From NCBI GenBank assembly GCA_902774025.1, contig CACYGY010000002.1, forward strand, positions 1 to 64,000: a stretch of DNA of 64,000 bases, read 5' to 3'. Both the position numbers and the translations under genes were made by a program. Within the stretch, counting starts at the first letter, position 1, and each line of letters starts with the position of its first letter. A model generated the notes under the pieces. The model was not told where the DNA came from. It made no database searches and saw only the letters and a list, made by a program, of their open reading frames with translations. This stretch comes from an uncultured Eubacteriales bacterium (lineage in GTDB: Bacteria; Bacillota; Clostridia; Christensenellales; Aristaeellaceae). Shown here piece by piece: positions 7,140-16,267 of the stretch.

Positions 7140-8761
7140 AAAGCGCCTATATCAATGGCAATGTCTACACAGGTCAGCTTCCCGTGCGCCAGGCTTTCCT
7201 TGTGGAGCAGGGCGTGTTCCGGAAGGTGGGAAGCAACGGGGAGGTTCTCCGGGAGATTTCCGGGGAGGACAGAGTGGTGGATCTGCGGGGACACTTTGTC
7301 TGTCCGGGTTTCAACGATTCCCATATGCATCTTCTGAGCTTTGGCAATTCTCTTCGGACCCTGAGGCTCGCGGAGCATTCCGGCAGTCTTTCCGACATGC
7401 TGCGTTATGTCCGTTCCTGCCTTGAGGAGCATCCGCCCGGGGCCGGACAGTGGCTTCTGGGCAGGGGATGGAATCAGGATTCCTTTTCGGATGTCTCCAG
7501 GATGCCGGACCGGTATGACCTGGACGGAATCTCCACAGAAGTCCCCATCATGCTGACCCGGGCCTGCGGCCACTGCTGTGTGGTGAATACAAAAGCGCTT
7601 GAAATTTCCCGTATTGACGGGAATACACTCTCTCCGGAGGGGGGAGACGTGGGCATGAGAGACGGGCGTCCGGACGGCCGGTTCTATGACAATGCCATGG
7701 AACTGGTTCAACGCTGTCTGCCCCCTCCCGGTCGTGAGGAAATCCGGGACATGCTGAGAAACGCATGCCGGGAAGTGAACCGCTATGGCATCACCAGTGT
7801 CCAGTCGGACGATTATCTGGTGTTTCAGGGAGTAAGCTGGGAGACGGTTCAGGACGTGCTGGAGGAAATGGCCCGGACAGGAGAGCTGACCGTCCGGGTG
7901 TACGAACAGGCTCAGTTCACGGATGTGAAAGGGCTTGAGGATTTTCTGGGGAAGGGGAACCGCACCGGGAAGGGAGGGAACATGTTCCGGATCGGACCGG
8001 TCAAGCTTCTGGGAGACGGTTCACTGGGCAGCCGGACCGCCTATCTTTCCCGTCCCTACGCAGACTCGGACGCGGATACCAGAGGTTTTCCCCTGTACTC
8101 CGACCGTGAGATGCAGGCAATGGTCACATGCGCCCACAGCCACGGCATGCAGCTGGCGGTCCACGCCATCGGGGATGCCTGTCTGGATCAGATTCTCAAT
8201 GCCATGGAGCAGGCCATGCAGGCGTTCCCCAGGCCGGATCCCAGGCACGGCATCGTGCACTGTCAGATCACCCGTCCGGACCAGCTGCGGCGTATCCGGG
8301 ACCTGGGGCTGCATGTTTACGCCCAGTCCATTTTTCTGGACTATGACAACCATATCGTGGAGAAAAGGGCCGGAAAGGAACTGGCGGGTACCAGCTACCA
8401 CTGGAAAACCCTTATGGATATGGGAGTCAGCGTGTCCAACGGTTCGGACTGTCCCGTGGAACTTCCCCATGTCATGGCAGGCGTTGAGTGCGCCGTAACC
8501 CGTACCTCCATGGATGGCACGGGGCCCTATCTGCCCGGCGAAGCCTTCAGTGTGCGGGAAGCACTGGACAGCTATACCCTGCGGGGTGCGGAAGCCAGTT
8601 TTGAGGAAACGGTCAAGGGGCAGATCGCACCCGGTTTCCTGGCGGATTTCACGGTGCTCTCGGAGAATCCCTTTGACACAGACCCCCGAAGACTCCATGA
8701 GATTTCTGTTCTCCTGTGCTGCCTTGGGGGAAAAGAAGTCTATGACGCACACCTTTTCTGA
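7136..8761 (+). CDS. YtcJ-like amidohydrolase (amidohydrolase family 3)
   Basis: The 541-residue cytoplasmic protein has the amidohydrolase layout: a small beta-sandwich at residues 1-55, then a TIM barrel starting with the metal motif DSHMHL (His63, His65). The YtcJ-type segments GDGSLGSRTAYL and AVHAIGDACLDQ follow, then SNGSDCPVE near the C-terminal metal Asp, and a closing sandwich strand GFLADFTVL. YtcJ-family enzymes hydrolyse amide or related bonds but most have no proven substrate. The start overlaps the esterase stop, which ties it to that enzyme. It may process an aromatic amide or ester product (inference). Confidence 0.85.
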   Translation: MKSAYINGNVYTGQLPVRQAFLVEQGVFRKVGSNGEVLREISGEDRVVDLRGHFVCPGFNDSHMHLLSFGNSLRTLRLAEHSGSLSDMLRYVRSCLEEHPPGAGQWLLGRGWNQDSFSDVSRMPDRYDLDGISTEVPIMLTRACGHCCVVNTKALEISRIDGNTLSPEGGDVGMRDGRPDGRFYDNAMELVQRCLPPPGREEIRDMLRNACREVNRYGITSVQSDDYLVFQGVSWETVQDVLEEMARTGELTVRVYEQAQFTDVKGLEDFLGKGNRTGKGGNMFRIGPVKLLGDGSLGSRTAYLSRPYADSDADTRGFPLYSDREMQAMVTCAHSHGMQLAVHAIGDACLDQILNAMEQAMQAFPRPDPRHGIVHCQITRPDQLRRIRDLGLHVYAQSIFLDYDNHIVEKRAGKELAGTSYHWKTLMDMGVSVSNGSDCPVELPHVMAGVECAVTRTSMDGTGPYLPGEAFSVREALDSYTLRGAEASFEETVKGQIAPGFLADFTVLSENPFDTDPRRLHEISVLLCCLGGKEVYDAHLF

Positions 8762-8770
8762 CATACCCAC

Positions 8771-8808
8771 GAACCCCCCTGACGGGCGTTTGCCTGCCAG
8801 GGGGGTTC
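8771..8808. terminator. Bidirectional terminator between convergent genes
   Basis: GAACCCCCCTG pairs exactly with CAGGGGGGTTC across a loop of about 16 nt. It lies between the stop codons of the amidohydrolase (+) and the glycerol-1-phosphate dehydrogenase (-). Confidence 0.75.
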
Positions 8809-8815
8809 TGATCTG

Positions 8816-10027
8816 TCATTTCCAGTCCGGGAAGCGCTCCCGGAAGGTGCCGAAGTAATGCTTTTCCATCATGGCGTCGTAGGCGGCTTCCGCATACTCT
8901 TCCAGTCTGCCCAGATCATACAGATACTGAAGCACGGTATACCGGTCCCGGAAGGTGCGGCCCCGAAGGACGCCGTCGACAAAGCGCTCCCGGTCCGTGA
9001 CGGTGAAAGGAAGCTTCAGGGTTTTCTGCAGCGTTTCCAGGCGGTCAAAGGCGGGCAGATACTTTTCAATCAGCCCTTTCATGCCCTTATCATGGGTTTC
9101 CCGGTGGAGTTTCCTGAAAATCTCCATGGCGGCGAAGGTGCCTTCGCCCACTTCAATGCCATGAAGGTTGGGTACATGCCCATCTTCCACGTCCATCACT
9201 TCCCAGGTCTGGGCGATCATGTGTTCCGTACCGGAAGCCGGACGGGAAGACCCGCAGAAGGCGATGCACTCTCCGGAGAGGATCAGTCCTTCACTGGCGG
9301 CCCGGATGGCGGCGGGTTCCCTCTTCTCCAGACCATAGGCGGCTTCCGCGCACTGAGCGGTGGCTGTCAGGACCATATCCGCGATCTTTTCACAGAAGTA
9401 TTCACCGTTGCGGTCACGGCTGATCTCCCAGTCCAGAATGGCCACATATTTGCCCAGCATGTCCCCTGCGCCGCTGAGCAGGAGGGGGTAAGGGGCGGCG
9501 GCGTTGACAGTGAGGTCAATGATGATGTGTCTGGCGATGGAGCAGTTGTAAACGATCTTTTTCCGCCCGTTGAGGAGCGGGGCCACCACGGAAGCATAGC
9601 CGTCCATGGACGGGGCTGTGCCCACAATACCGTAGGGAATGCCCAGACGGTAACTCACCATGCGGCAGGTGTCATTCAGGGAACCGGAGCCCACGGCCAG
9701 AATGTAGTCCGGGTTCAGGCTCCAGGCATTGATGTCATAGACTTCCCGGTCCTGTCCCGCTTCCATGAGCACTCTGCCGATGCTTTCAGCGTTGGGCAGG
9801 GCCGGAACCGGGAGAACCAGGGTATGGGAGAGCAGGCCGGCGGCCTGGAGGAGTCCCTCCACCCGCCTGCCTGCCACCTGATAGGTGTTCTCATCCGCAA
9901 CCATGAAGATGCGGTGATAGGCCGAGAGAATGTCCGCGATTTTTTCCAGGGCATTATCGGATATCTCAATGACTTCCGTGGGAATGCAGTGGTGCCCCTG
10001 TGTACAGGTGCAGTCCATTTCGATCAT
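8816..10027 (-). CDS. egsA: sn-glycerol-1-phosphate dehydrogenase (AraM/EgsA family)
   Basis: The start is ATG 10027, directly after AAGGAGG; upstream extension would run into the preceding gene. The 403-residue protein has the iron-alcohol-dehydrogenase-like fold of AraM. It carries the nucleotide loop VGSGSLNDTCR near residue 110, the substrate/metal segment APSMDGYAS, SGAGDMLGKYVAILDW with a conserved metal Asp, and metal His residues in SGTEHM and PNLHGIEVG. The family reduces dihydroxyacetone phosphate to sn-glycerol-1-phosphate with NAD(P)H. In Bacillus the product feeds heptaprenylglyceryl phosphate synthesis. Here it follows an amidohydrolase gene by 10 nt in one operon, which suggests a catabolic or specialised role rather than archaeal-type lipid synthesis. 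Confidence 0.85.
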   Translation of the reverse strand: MIEMDCTCTQGHHCIPTEVIEISDNALEKIADILSAYHRIFMVADENTYQVAGRRVEGLLQAAGLLSHTLVLPVPALPNAESIGRVLMEAGQDREVYDINAWSLNPDYILAVGSGSLNDTCRMVSYRLGIPYGIVGTAPSMDGYASVVAPLLNGRKKIVYNCSIARHIIIDLTVNAAAPYPLLLSGAGDMLGKYVAILDWEISRDRNGEYFCEKIADMVLTATAQCAEAAYGLEKREPAAIRAASEGLILSGECIAFCGSSRPASGTEHMIAQTWEVMDVEDGHVPNLHGIEVGEGTFAAMEIFRKLHRETHDKGMKGLIEKYLPAFDRLETLQKTLKLPFTVTDRERFVDGVLRGRTFRDRYTVLQYLYDLGRLEEYAEAAYDAMMEKHYFGTFRERFPDWK

Positions 10028-10037
10028 GGTTTCCTCC

Positions 10038-10910
10038 TTATTCCGCCATATGATGCACATACGGCATATCCGGCAGATCATGAAAACGGTAAAAGGATTC
10101 AGCGTTGCGATGGAGAAAAGCAGTCCTTTCCTCACCGGTCAGAAGGGGGGAGCGCAGGACAAAGTCCCAGCTCATCCGGTAGGTAATGGCCGTCATGGTA
10201 CGGGGATAATCCGATCCCCACATGAGCTTGTGGATACCGCAGATATCCCGGGCCTCCCGGATGGCACGGACAGCGGAGGGATAGGGGTAGAACTCGCTGT
10301 TGAACAGCCAGGTGATGCCCCCGCTTTCAATGAAGACACCGGGCAGCCGGGCAAGGGCGATCTGCTCACGCCAGTTGCCTGCAGTGACCATGCCGAAGTG
10401 CCCTATGGCGATGCGCAGTCCGGGAAAGGTTTCGGCCATTTCCCGAAGGGATGCGCACTGTGTGTCCCCTTCCAGCAGATCAATGGAGATAAAGAGGTCT
10501 TCCTTCCAGGCCCGCTCAAAAACATGGCTTATGTGGGTGAGGTCCGGGTCGGAAAGACGGCCGGCGCAGATTTTGATGCCGTCAAAACCTTTCAGATCTG
10601 CCGGAAGCGGTTTCTCCTCATACAGGGCGGTTACCCGGAAGCGGACGGGAAAGTCTCTGCGGACCCGGAGCAGATAGTCGTTCTGGGAACCATCGATAGT
10701 TTCCTGGGTGACCACGGCTCCCGCCACCTGGGCAAAATCCATGCAGGCCAGCAGGCGCTGCACACTGTTCACCCCGTCGGTCATATACGGGGGCAGCATC
10801 TGGCGGACCTCCGTTCCGAACCAGCTTCGGCCGCCTCCCAGGTCATAGACCGGCAGGCCGTTGACCCGTCCATGCTGTTTTTCCCAGAGATGTACATGAG
10901 CATCAATCAT
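10038..10910 (-). CDS. Amidohydrolase-2 family TIM-barrel hydrolase
   Basis: The 290-residue protein begins MIDAHVHLWE, the N-terminal H-x-H metal motif of amidohydrolase-2 proteins (2-pyrone-4,6-dicarboxylate lactonase and ACMS decarboxylase relatives). Further metal or substrate residues lie in AIGHFGM (His) and KLMWGSDYPRTM (the C-terminal Asp). AAAGGAGG lies before the ATG. It is the first gene of the operon with the glycerol-1-phosphate dehydrogenase. The likely reaction is hydrolysis of a lactone or decarboxylation of a small acid; the substrate is unknown. Confidence 0.8.
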   Translation of the reverse strand: MIDAHVHLWEKQHGRVNGLPVYDLGGGRSWFGTEVRQMLPPYMTDGVNSVQRLLACMDFAQVAGAVVTQETIDGSQNDYLLRVRRDFPVRFRVTALYEEKPLPADLKGFDGIKICAGRLSDPDLTHISHVFERAWKEDLFISIDLLEGDTQCASLREMAETFPGLRIAIGHFGMVTAGNWREQIALARLPGVFIESGGITWLFNSEFYPYPSAVRAIREARDICGIHKLMWGSDYPRTMTAITYRMSWDFVLRSPLLTGEERTAFLHRNAESFYRFHDLPDMPYVHHMAE

Positions 10911-11951
10911 CCGGCTTCCTCCTTTCCGAGCGTTTCCATGTGAACCGGATTTCGTGTGTCAGCGGTTTTCCCTGGAGAACGGACCGGCTCTCACAGACGG
11001 TCATGGGACAGCCCTCCAGCCTGTCACAGATGTTCTCACACGGAAGTGAAGGGTGGAAAAATCCGGAGAATGCGAATCCGGGAGACATGGCGGCGCCGTG
11101 GTTCTGCATGAAAGCTCTGTCTTTTCCAAGGCATGGCCCCGTTCAGCTGTTGCCATATTCGCTCCGGTTGTTCCTTTCGCGCTTTCATCCCGCAACCTGT
11201 TCCGCTGCAATGACTGCGGAGGGGAGAAGCCTGACGGAATCCACCGGTGAACCGCTATCCGATGGTGCGGATGCGTCCGGGATCAGTCCCAAAAGGGAGG
11301 ATATGGACTGCGGCATGCCCTGATCCGGGTTTTCAGATGCTCATGCGCATTTTCCACGGCGCTGATCCTGTGTGGTCTTTTCCGGAGGAGACGCAAAGTG
11401 AGAATGCCGGAAGGAACGGCGGAATCCAAAGGGTCCTGCCAGCGGATCAGGTGGGCTGTGCCGCCTTCCGGATTTCCGCCATTGTGCGGACGGAGGAGCC
11501 GGATCGATGCCTGGTGATATCAGGATGGTCCGGACCTGCCGACGAAACTGTTTCCGCACCGGACACGGTGGCCGGCACCGGATCCGTACGGATGATCTGT
11601 CCATCACCACAGCCGCCAGCCCGCTTCTGTGTGACAGCGCGGATCAGATCAGGGCACCGGCCGGGGAAGGCAGCGGACAAACTGTCCGGGTTCGTACACT
11701 CCGCCAGCGAGATTCTGAGCCGCACGGACAAGATGATCCTCCTGCCGGAAAGGGCACCGCTTCCATGGCAGGAGACACAGCGGAAACCATACGTCGGGGT
11801 TTCGAAGCGGTGAAAGGCGCGGCGGATCTGGACATGCTCAAATGTGCGCTTGACAGCGGACTTGCGGGCATGGCGTCGGAAAAGACTTCCGGGTGAGACA
11901 CATCCGGACAGCCCGGGGCCGATGGCTCCGGGCTGCTGTCCATTTCGCGTT
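10911..11951. other. About 1 kb without a convincing gene
   Basis: Several open frames overlap here on both strands (longest about 188 codons, plus strand 11247-11813), but none has a good ribosome site or recognisable domain. A minus-strand frame (stop at 11143-11145, end 10903) gives a basic tail somewhat reminiscent of the end of a LacI-type regulator. A 43-codon plus-strand frame at 11765-11896 encodes an amphipathic helix-like peptide and ends 10 nt before a strong hairpin. Either could be a gene relic or a small gene; I cannot support them as real. Confidence 0.4.
11906..11942. terminator. Strong hairpin downstream of the potassium-transport operon
   Basis: GGACAGCCCGG pairs with CCGGGCTG(C)TGTCC. 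It begins 10 nt past the stop of the minus-strand ktrA-like gene and can serve either strand; the T tracts are weak. Confidence 0.55.
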
Positions 11952-12599
11952 TCAGATGTGAAAACACTTCTGTATATCTTTCCAGGTGCCCAGTACAAGC
12001 AGAGTCTGGTCCTGGTGCAGCTGTGTTTCGCTGTTGACCACGGTGGTGGCTTTTCCGTGTTCCCGCACAGCCAGAATATTCAGATTGTATCTTTTCCGGA
12101 TATCCAGATGTCCCACGGTCTTTCCCACCCACTCCTGCGGAACGGACAGATCATAGATGCTGTAGTTCTCATCCAGGGCAATATAATCCAGCACATGGTC
12201 GGTGGTATGGCGGATGGCCAGCCAGGCGGCCAGCTGCTTTTCCGGATACACAACATCGTCCGCGCCGTTCCGGAGAAGGAACTGCCGCTGGACTTCCATG
12301 GAAGCCCGGGATACCACTTTTCGGGCACCCAGTTCCTTGAGATAGGAAGTCACCACCAGGGAGCTCTGGAAGTCATCTCCGATGGCCACAAAGCAGATGT
12401 CGAAGTTGTCAACGCCCAGAGTTTTCAGGAAGGGCATACTGGTGCCATCGCCAATCTGTGCATCCGTGAGGAAGGGGAGCGCTTCATTCACCCGGTTTTC
12501 GCTTTTGTCAACGCCCATCACCTGATGACGAAGACCGTTGAGTTTTTCGGCAATATGCCTGCCGAAGCGGCCCAGACCGATGATCAGAACTGATTTCAT
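11952..12599 (-). CDS. ktrA: KtrA/TrkA-type potassium channel gating subunit
   Basis: The 215-residue protein has one RCK_N Rossmann domain (VLIIGLGRFGRHIAEKL, then VMGVDKSE, with the adenine-site Asp) and one RCK_C domain from about residue 140. It is cytoplasmic and forms a ring under the membrane subunit, gating potassium uptake in response to nucleotides. One RCK pair is the KtrA layout rather than the duplicated TrkA of enterobacteria. It lies 11 nt downstream of the membrane subunit gene, so both are co-transcribed. Confidence 0.9.
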   Translation of the reverse strand: MKSVLIIGLGRFGRHIAEKLNGLRHQVMGVDKSENRVNEALPFLTDAQIGDGTSMPFLKTLGVDNFDICFVAIGDDFQSSLVVTSYLKELGARKVVSRASMEVQRQFLLRNGADDVVYPEKQLAAWLAIRHTTDHVLDYIALDENYSIYDLSVPQEWVGKTVGHLDIRKRYNLNILAVREHGKATTVVNSETQLHQDQTLLVLGTWKDIQKCFHI

Positions 12600-12610
12600 G
12601 TGTTTCTCCT

Positions 12611-13939
12611 TTATCCCACCGTGATTTTTTCAAGCGGAAGCATGCCGCGGGACTTCTTCGCCGACTGGGCGGCATAAATCAGGGTCAGTCCTCCCACTCT
12701 TCCCAGGAACATGAGCAGGATGAGGATCAGGCGGGAAGGTGTGGACAGTTCCGGTGTGATGCCCAGCGTGAGTCCCACGGTACCCAGTGCGGAAGCGGTT
12801 TCAAACAGACAGGCGCGCAGGGGCAGGGCTTCCAGCTGGCTGATGACGACCCCGCTGAGGGCGAAGAGAATGCCGTACATCATCAGAATGGTCACGGCAT
12901 TGTGGACCACATCCTCCGGAACCCGGCGTCCGGGGAAGGATATGGCATCACGGCGGCGGGAGACAGACCAGGCAGTGGTAAGCAGGACCGCCAGTGTGGT
13001 CGTCTTCATGCCGCCTGCGGTGGAGCCGGGAGAGCCGCCTACCAGCATGCAGAAGATCATCATGGTATGCCCTGCGGGACTGAACTGACTGAGATCCACT
13101 GTATTGAACCCTGCGGTGCGCAGCGTGACAGACTGGAACAGAGCCGGCCAGACGCGCTCCAGGGGGGAAAGCTGCCGTAACTCCAGGAAGTAGAACAGGA
13201 GGGCCGGGAGCAGGGTGAGGAGGAAGGACGTGATGAGAACCACCCGGGTCTGCAGCCTGAAGAGTTTCCAGTGAAAACCGTGCTCCCTCAGGTCGTCCCA
13301 TACCAGAAAACCGATGCCGCCAACGGTGATGAGCAGCAGAACAGCCAGGTTCATAAAGGGATTCCAGGCAAAGGCGGTGAGGGAGGAGAAAGGCACCGTC
13401 TCACCCATCAGATCAAATCCCGCATTGCAGAAGGCGGAAACGGAATGGAACAGGGCATACCACAGGCCCTTTCCCCAGCCGAAGGCGGGAATCATGGCGG
13501 GAAGCATCAGCAGAGCGCCTGCTCCCTCCACGGCCAGGGAGGCGAGAATCAGGAAACGGGTCAGGCGGATAATGCCTCCCACCTGAGGGGCGGAGATGGA
13601 CTCCTGCATGATACTCCGCTGCATGAGGCCGATCCTGCGGCCCGAAAGGAAGGCCAGGGAGACGGAAACGGTGATGACGCCCAGACCGCCGGTCTGGATG
13701 AGGAAAAGAATCACCGCCTGTCCGAAGGGCGACCAGAAAGTCGAGGTGTCCCTGACCACCAGGCCTGTGACGCAGGTTGCGGAGGTCGCGGTAAACAGGC
13801 ACTCCAGAAAATTCGCCTCTCCCTCTCCCCGCCGGGCAAAGGGGAGCATCAGGAGAAGTGTTCCGAGCAGGATGATCCCCAGGAAACCCAGAACAATCGT
13901 CTGGAAAGCGGTGATGCGGATTCTTCCAAAGAGACGCAC
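12611..13939 (-). CDS. ktrB: KtrB/TrkH-type potassium uptake membrane subunit
   Basis: I chose a GTG start at 13939 with GGAGG 7 nt upstream. The open frame extends further upstream into unrelated sequence. The 442-residue protein has the fourfold membrane-pore-membrane fold. The four filter segments are visible as SATCVTGL, SAFCNAGFD, TLRTAGFNT and SALGTVGLT, each with the conserved filter Gly. With the downstream KtrA it makes a potassium (sodium-coupled in known Ktr systems) uptake complex used in osmotic adaptation. Confidence 0.9.
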   Translation of the reverse strand: MRLFGRIRITAFQTIVLGFLGIILLGTLLLMLPFARRGEGEANFLECLFTATSATCVTGLVVRDTSTFWSPFGQAVILFLIQTGGLGVITVSVSLAFLSGRRIGLMQRSIMQESISAPQVGGIIRLTRFLILASLAVEGAGALLMLPAMIPAFGWGKGLWYALFHSVSAFCNAGFDLMGETVPFSSLTAFAWNPFMNLAVLLLITVGGIGFLVWDDLREHGFHWKLFRLQTRVVLITSFLLTLLPALLFYFLELRQLSPLERVWPALFQSVTLRTAGFNTVDLSQFSPAGHTMMIFCMLVGGSPGSTAGGMKTTTLAVLLTTAWSVSRRRDAISFPGRRVPEDVVHNAVTILMMYGILFALSGVVISQLEALPLRACLFETASALGTVGLTLGITPELSTPSRLILILLMFLGRVGGLTLIYAAQSAKKSRGMLPLEKITVG

Positions 13940-14065
13940 GCAGATCCTCCTTTCCCGGAAAGTGTGATCCGGCCGCCGGAAAAAATGAGCTCCGTGCGGC
14001 ACCCCATGAGTGTATAGACTCTGCCCGCTTTTGTCCAGAGGCAGGCAGAGTACAGAGCGATGAAT

Positions 14066-14088
14066 CAAAAAATCCCGCCTCAGGCGGG
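14066..14088 (-). terminator. Rho-independent terminator of the 139-residue hypothetical gene
   Basis: On the minus strand TCCCGCC / GGCGGGA is followed by six T residues, starting 7 nt after the stop at 14095. This separates that gene from the downstream ktrB-like gene. Confidence 0.85.
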
Positions 14089-14094
14089 AAAATG

Positions 14095-14514
14095 TCACAG
14101 GGTAACGATGCTGTCCAGCAGTTCCTTCCGGGCGGCTTCCACCTCCGGAAGCTGTGCCCGAAGCTGTTCCTCGATCTGACGGAGATACATCAGGGGCAGG
14201 CCGAGCTTTTTTCGGATCAGATCCACCATGTCCGGGCAGGTGGGGTCAAGGACCAGTGTAATGGTGGCCTTGCCGTCGGCGGAGGCGGTGGCGCCAAAGA
14301 CAGCGGCACTTGCTGACAGGGCGCCGGGGCCCTCTTCGTCCAGGTCGACACAGAAGAGGTCGAATCCGTCACTGTCGGTCATTTTCAGAGATTCGGGCCG
14401 AAAATCCAGAAAGGTCCGGATCTCTTCCTTGGTCAGACTGGAAATGATGACGCAGGCGGAGCCCATCACGATGACTTTGAGGGAGGAGGAAACGGCAGGA
14501 TTGTTGTTTTCCAT
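14095..14514 (-). CDS. Hypothetical protein (139 residues)
   Basis: The start is ATG 14514 after GGAGG; an in-frame ATG 15 nt upstream contains that site. I do not recognise a family. The protein is soluble and acidic. A beta-rich first half (SLKVIVMGSACVIIS, then FDLFCVDLDEEGPG) is followed by an Ala/Ser-rich strand region and a charged C-terminal helix (RQIEEQLRAQLPEVEAARKEL) that could form a coiled coil. It sits downstream of a small XRE regulator on the same strand and has its own terminator. Confidence 0.6.
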   Translation of the reverse strand: MENNNPAVSSSLKVIVMGSACVIISSLTKEEIRTFLDFRPESLKMTDSDGFDLFCVDLDEEGPGALSASAAVFGATASADGKATITLVLDPTCPDMVDLIRKKLGLPLMYLRQIEEQLRAQLPEVEAARKELLDSIVTL

Positions 14515-14586
14515 GATGCATACCTCCATGCTTCTGTTCGCTGTTTGGTTGAGACGCGGGGATTGTACAGCATGAGGCGGGATCTG

Positions 14587-14904
14587 TCATTGAACCCATG
14601 GTTGAAAAGTGTTTCCGGCGAAAAGATGAACGCCGCAGGAGCTGTCCTGCGGCGCGTCGGTCTGTTCGATGAACTGGTAAACCAGGATTTTTTCCACGGG
14701 GACTTCCAGGAGATAACCAAGGGCCAGGAGGTTGTCCGTGCTGGGGAGGGCCTCTCCCCGCTGCCATTTGTAGATGGCCTGAGGCGCCTCGAAGCCGAAG
14801 TACTGCTGGAGGGACCGGACGGAGTAGCCTTTGCTCTGCCGGAGCCTGAGAATGTTGGCACCGGTTCCGGGCAGATCGATGACCGGGAATTTTCTGACAG
14901 CCAT
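14587..14904 (-). CDS. XRE-family helix-turn-helix regulator
   Basis: The 105-residue protein is almost entirely one HTH domain (residues 15-75): ANILRLRQSKGYSVRSLQQYFGFEAPQAIYKWQRGEALPS, with recognition helix APQAIYKWQ. A short C-terminal tail follows. AGGAGGAG precedes the ATG. No ligand domain is present, so it probably acts as a small dimeric repressor, perhaps of the hypothetical gene just downstream. Confidence 0.8.
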   Translation of the reverse strand: MAVRKFPVIDLPGTGANILRLRQSKGYSVRSLQQYFGFEAPQAIYKWQRGEALPSTDNLLALGYLLEVPVEKILVYQFIEQTDAPQDSSCGVHLFAGNTFQPWVQ

Positions 14905-15148
14905 AAATCTCTCCTCCTCATGTTGCTCGCTCAGACAGATCCGGGAAGGGTTGATTCTGTTGCTCAGCAGGTCGGTCCGTTTTCGTACATTTCCTTTTGT
15001 GATGCGTGGCTATGATACCAGACAGACGGGTTTCGAAAAAGAGTCTGGAAGGATTTTTTCACGGCCCCTTTTTTCTGCGAAAAACCATGGTATGATGGGG
15101 ATGAGAATCTGGATACGAGCCCCCTGAAGGGGTCGGGAGGGTGATGCC

Positions 15149-16267
15149 ATGATCAGAATGGTGAACTCGGAAAAGATCAATATCTATGTGCCGGATGAGA
15201 CGGGGAGAATGCTGAAAAGAGACGCGGAACTCTTTGAGGTGTACAGGCAGGATGGCAGGGAGATCAATCTGAACCGCTTTCTGAGCCGTCTGATCGTGGG
15301 CTACTACAATGGATACAAACGGGAATGGAGCGACGGCACCGGCGCGATCCGGGGAATCCTCACACCGTATCTGCAGGACAGGGATCAGCGGGATGCCGCG
15401 GCCCGGGAAATCATGGAAAAGGTGGTTCTGCCTCCCGCTCCGAGGCGCAAGGGGCCCAATCCGCTGCGTCTGTCCCTGAAGCCGACCCGGGAGACAGACC
15501 AGATCCTTACGGAGATCCGGTCCAATATGAGTCCCCATGCGGCCCTGTCCCAGGAACTGTGTCGCATGTTCATGAGCTACTGTGTCAAACCCATTTATGA
15601 GCGGGAAAGGATGATCTTCCGCAGCCGGTTTGAGTTTCTGGAGGAGGCCTGCAGGGAAGGGCGGTGCATCACTTTTGCCCTGACCACTCATCCGGAGGCC
15701 ATCCGTCATGTCATGCCCTACGCGGTGGTGGCAGGAAGCGAGGAGATGTTCAATTATCTCCTCTGCCAGGAATATGACAGCCTGCGGGAGAGGAATGAGG
15801 CAAAATCCTATCGGCTCTGCCGGATTCACCACCCCGCCTATGACCATGCCGGAGGTGGCCTGGAGGAGCGGGTGAAGACGTTTCTGGAAAAGATGAGACA
15901 GACAGCGCCTCAGTTTGCCATCGGGGAAGACGTCCGGACACGCGTTTATCTGACGGCAGCCGGGAGAAGGTCTTTTCAGAAAATCTACACTTTCCGGCCC
16001 GTGCCGGACAGGGTGGAGGAGAACCCGGAGGACGGGAGCGCCGTTTATGAGTTCAGCTGTTCAACGGATCAGATCTACCGCTATCTCCTCCGGTTCAACG
16101 CGGGGGAGGCGGTGGTGCTGGAACCCGCGGAAGTGAAGGAACGGCTCAGAAATTACTACCTGAAAGCGCTGGAAAGCCTGGTGCAGGGCGGAATAGGCGG
16201 ATCAGCCGGAGGGGGAGAGGGCTTTGAAGGGGAAACAGAAGGCCCGGGACAGACGCACCCGGGATGA
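15149..16267 (+). CDS. WYL-domain regulator with N-terminal ribbon-helix-helix-like segment
   Basis: The protein has 372 residues. The N-terminus (KINIYVPDETGRMLKRDAE, then NLNRFLSRLIVGYY) looks like a ribbon-helix-helix DNA-binding segment instead of the usual winged helix. The C-terminal half has WYL character: an RLCRIHHP strand near residue 230 and the closing segment STDQIYRYLLRFNAGEAVVLEP at about 310-331, typical of the end of WYL domains. WYL proteins sense nucleotides or nucleic acid. GGGAGG lies before the ATG. The 3' end overlaps the Smr gene start, so the two are coupled. Confidence 0.7.
   Translation: MIRMVNSEKINIYVPDETGRMLKRDAELFEVYRQDGREINLNRFLSRLIVGYYNGYKREWSDGTGAIRGILTPYLQDRDQRDAAAREIMEKVVLPPAPRRKGPNPLRLSLKPTRETDQILTEIRSNMSPHAALSQELCRMFMSYCVKPIYERERMIFRSRFEFLEEACREGRCITFALTTHPEAIRHVMPYAVVAGSEEMFNYLLCQEYDSLRERNEAKSYRLCRIHHPAYDHAGGGLEERVKTFLEKMRQTAPQFAIGEDVRTRVYLTAAGRRSFQKIYTFRPVPDRVEENPEDGSAVYEFSCSTDQIYRYLLRFNAGEAVVLEPAEVKERLRNYYLKALESLVQGGIGGSAGGGEGFEGETEGPGQTHPG

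Noticed and set aside
10903-11109. Minus-strand frame as the C-terminus of a LacI-type regulator pseudogene
   Set aside because: The resemblance is limited to a short basic tail. A stop lies 12 codons upstream and no LacI core could be traced further.
11247-11813. 188-codon plus-strand frame in the gene desert as a real gene
   Set aside because: It has a GTG start without a ribosome site, no recognisable domain, and overlapping frames of similar length on both strands.
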